From the NCBI RefSeq assembly GCF_047462415.1, contig NZ_JANSJE010000021.1, forward strand, positions 1 to 51,663: DNA of 51,663 nucleotides. Direction: 5' to 3'. Both the position numbers and the translations under genes were made by a program. The notes under the pieces were generated by a model, which saw only the letters and a list, made by a program, of their open reading frames with translations, was not told the DNA's origin and ran no database searches. Every line of letters starts with the position of its first letter. Positions within the stretch are counted from its first letter, which is position 1. Of the stretch, positions 50,226 to 51,663 are shown in pieces. Source of the DNA: Thermostichus sp047462415 (GTDB lineage Bacteria > Cyanobacteriota > Cyanobacteriia > Thermostichales > Thermostichaceae).

Positions 50226-51005
50226 ATGAGCCCCCCAAGCCGCCCCTTAAAGACTTTGGGGATCCCTCCCAACGCCTGGGCTGTGAACGCCGCAATGGCC
50301 GACATCACCCGTCCGCCTTTGGAGCCTCGGCCCATCCTGCTGCCTACCTCCAGCAAAACCCTGCGCCTGGATCTGGCCAAAGCGGCGCTGCTGGTCATTG
50401 ACATGCAAAACGACTTTTGCCACCCCGACGGGTGGCTGGCCAGCATTGGCGTCGATGTTACACCGGCGCGAGCTCCCATTGGCCCCCTGAAAACTCTATT
50501 GCCCCGCCTGCGGCAGGCCCAGGTGCCGATCGTGTGGGTCAACTGGGGCAATCGGCCCGACCTGCTCAACATCAGCGCCGGCCTGCGACACGTCTACAAT
50601 CCCACCGGAGAGGGGGTAGGGCTGGGGGATCCCTTGCCCAAAAATAGGTCTTTGGTTCTCACCCGTGGCAGTTGGGGCGCGGCTGTGGTGGAGGAATTGG
50701 AAGTCAAACCCGAGGATATCTGGGTGGATAAGTTCCGCATGAGCGGCTTTTGGGACACTCCTCTCGACAGCATTCTCAAAAATCTCGGACGTACTACCCT
50801 CTTTTTTGCCGGCGTGAACATCGATCAGTGTGTTATGACCACGCTGCAAGACGCCAATTTCCTCGGCTACGACTGTATTTTGCTGGAAGACTGCGCCGCC
50901 ACCACCTCTCCTGAGTACTGTCTGCTGGCCACCCTTTACAACGTCAAGCAGTGCTTTGGCTTTGTTGCTTCCTCTGCTGATTTGCTGGCAGCTCTCCCCT
51001 CTTAG
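50226..51005 (+). CDS. Isochorismatase-fold cysteine hydrolase
   Basis: 259 residues. Catalytic triad of the family: Asp59 in VIDMQNDF, Lys169 in WVDKFRMSGFW and Cys202 in GVNIDQCVMTT, with the cis-peptide before the cysteine. Members hydrolyse amides such as ureidoacrylate, biuret, nicotinamide or N-carbamoyl compounds. The tail DCAATTSPEYCLLATLYNVKQCFGF marks a subfamily I cannot name. The ATG at 50226 follows GGAGAGCCG; a GTG at 50211 is possible. A cupin gene follows after 44 bases. Confidence 0.87.
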   Translation: MSPPSRPLKTLGIPPNAWAVNAAMADITRPPLEPRPILLPTSSKTLRLDLAKAALLVIDMQNDFCHPDGWLASIGVDVTPARAPIGPLKTLLPRLRQAQVPIVWVNWGNRPDLLNISAGLRHVYNPTGEGVGLGDPLPKNRSLVLTRGSWGAAVVEELEVKPEDIWVDKFRMSGFWDTPLDSILKNLGRTTLFFAGVNIDQCVMTTLQDANFLGYDCILLEDCAATTSPEYCLLATLYNVKQCFGFVASSADLLAALPS

Positions 51006-51049
51006 CGCTTGCCACTTTCCACCCACTATCTCTTGAGCGGAGGATCCCG

Positions 51050-51502
51050 ATGCAAACGCTCTCCCGCTGTGTGATCCCAATCGTCAAAACTCCTGCCGAT
51101 TATCAGGCCTATCGCATCAGCCCCCACGACACCAATCGTCTGGCCATTGTGTTCGATCCTTCTCATGCTCAAGTCTCGCTAACGTTCTGTGTCGAGATTT
51201 TCGATGAGGGAGGCAGAACGCCCCCCAATCGCCATCAAATGGCTGTGGAAATGTTTTTCGTGCTCAAGGGGGAAGGTTTAGCTATTTGCGATGGGAAAGC
51301 GGCCCCCATCAAAACCGGAGACAGCATCCTGGTGCCGCCGACCGGTGTCCACGAAATCCACAACACCGGCCCTGGCCGTCTCTACGCCCTCTGTATGATG
51401 GTGCCCAACGAAGATTTTGCCGAGCTGATCCGATCTGGGATCCCTGCTGACTTGGACGAAGAGGATCTGGCAGTTTTATCTGGGGGCTGGAGAAGGGCTT
51501 GA
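51050..51502 (+). CDS. Cupin-domain protein
   Basis: 150 residues, one cupin barrel. Motif 1 region NRHQMAVEMFFVLKGEGLAICDG and motif 2 region GDSILVPPTGVHEIHNTG supply the usual metal ligands (H, E, H) with one histidine of motif 1 in HQMAVE. Cytosolic. The ATG follows GGAGGATCCCG. Its pairing with an isochorismatase-fold hydrolase suggests a joint catabolic step on a small amide, but the compound is unknown. Confidence 0.85.
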   Translation: MQTLSRCVIPIVKTPADYQAYRISPHDTNRLAIVFDPSHAQVSLTFCVEIFDEGGRTPPNRHQMAVEMFFVLKGEGLAICDGKAAPIKTGDSILVPPTGVHEIHNTGPGRLYALCMMVPNEDFAELIRSGIPADLDEEDLAVLSGGWRRA

Positions 51503-51622
51503 GCCTCAAGTACTCCTGGAGACTTGGGCCTATTCCAACAGCGGTTCTTACCCCTTCTGTCTATCCCCTTGGAGCCAAGCTTCCCTCCCAAGGCAAGGGA
51601 TTTTGGGCTTTAACGTAAGGTG

Positions 51623-51663
51623 CGGAATTCCCCACCGTCTATACGGTGGGGATGGATAGCACC
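51623..51663. mobile_element. Insertion-element end with 9-bp hairpin, cut by the window edge
   Basis: CCCCACCGT (51630-51638) pairs with ACGGTGGGG (51643-51651) around CTAT. It resembles the hairpin at 164-186 (CCCCACC/GGTGGGG) and is typical of IS200/IS605-type ends. Whether it is a left end or the right end of a leftward element cannot be seen. No transposase lies in the window. Confidence 0.45.

Overview
The window is cyanobacterial chromosome at roughly 60 % G+C. It carries photosystem I genes (psaM, psaF, psaJ, psaL), a complete CO2-uptake NDH-1 operon (ndhF3-ndhD3-cupA-cupS), an NTRC-type thioredoxin reductase, Ycf34, Ycf39, a ComFB-like protein and an NtcA-type promoter at glnA. The octamer GGGATCCC recurs densely, apparently replacing the usual cyanobacterial HIP1 (GCGATCGC). 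With the base composition this points to the hot-spring Synechococcus of the JA-3-3Ab / JA-2-3B'a group; that assignment is inference.

Layout. 0-9.4 kb: an insertion-element end, a membrane-anchored hypothetical, glnA behind an NtcA site, the thioredoxin reductase, a recG-purL pair and psaM. 9.6-14 kb: glyA, a WecA/MraY-type sugar-phosphate transferase, a hypothetical, apt and another hypothetical. 14-22 kb: exported proteins (NHL-propeller lipoprotein, C39-like cysteine peptidase, GDYXXLXY protein), thiD, a tightly coupled DUF1816/ferredoxin/unknown trio, an SpoU methyltransferase and Mini-RNase III. 22-27 kb: psaF-psaJ, a terminator, psaL, then tsaD and mnmG (convergent, 3' ends overlapping). 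27-32.7 kb: thrC, a secreted fasciclin protein, a CysO/MoaD-like sulfur carrier, a 3-methyladenine glycosylase, an esterase, hemF, ycf34 and a small membrane protein. 32.7-37.7 kb: a gene-poor stretch with a consensus -10 box, an MFS carrier, a YccF protein, a DUF1611/dipeptide-epimerase pair, and the wreck of an acetolactate-synthase-like gene. 37.6-41.7 kb: pheA, comFB, alr, sppA, a candidate small structured RNA and tRNA-Ala(GGC). 41.9-51.7 kb: the CO2-uptake operon, ycf39, a pterin dehydratase, a GNAT enzyme with a small membrane protein, an isochorismatase-fold hydrolase with a cupin, and a second insertion-element end.

Most genes are housekeeping. The themes are nitrogen and amino-acid metabolism (glnA, glyA, thrC, pheA), photosynthetic electron flow and inorganic-carbon acquisition (PSI genes, NDH-1MS, Ycf34, Ycf39), RNA modification and translation quality (tsaD, mnmG, rlmB-like, mrnC) and D-amino-acid or cell-wall chemistry (alr, dipeptide epimerase). 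No CRISPR array, rRNA, prophage or intact transposase is visible. The least explained parts are the 41.5-41.63 kb structured leader or sRNA, the 32.8-33.3 kb stretch, the CysO-like gene beside thrC, and the dispersed hairpin repeats.
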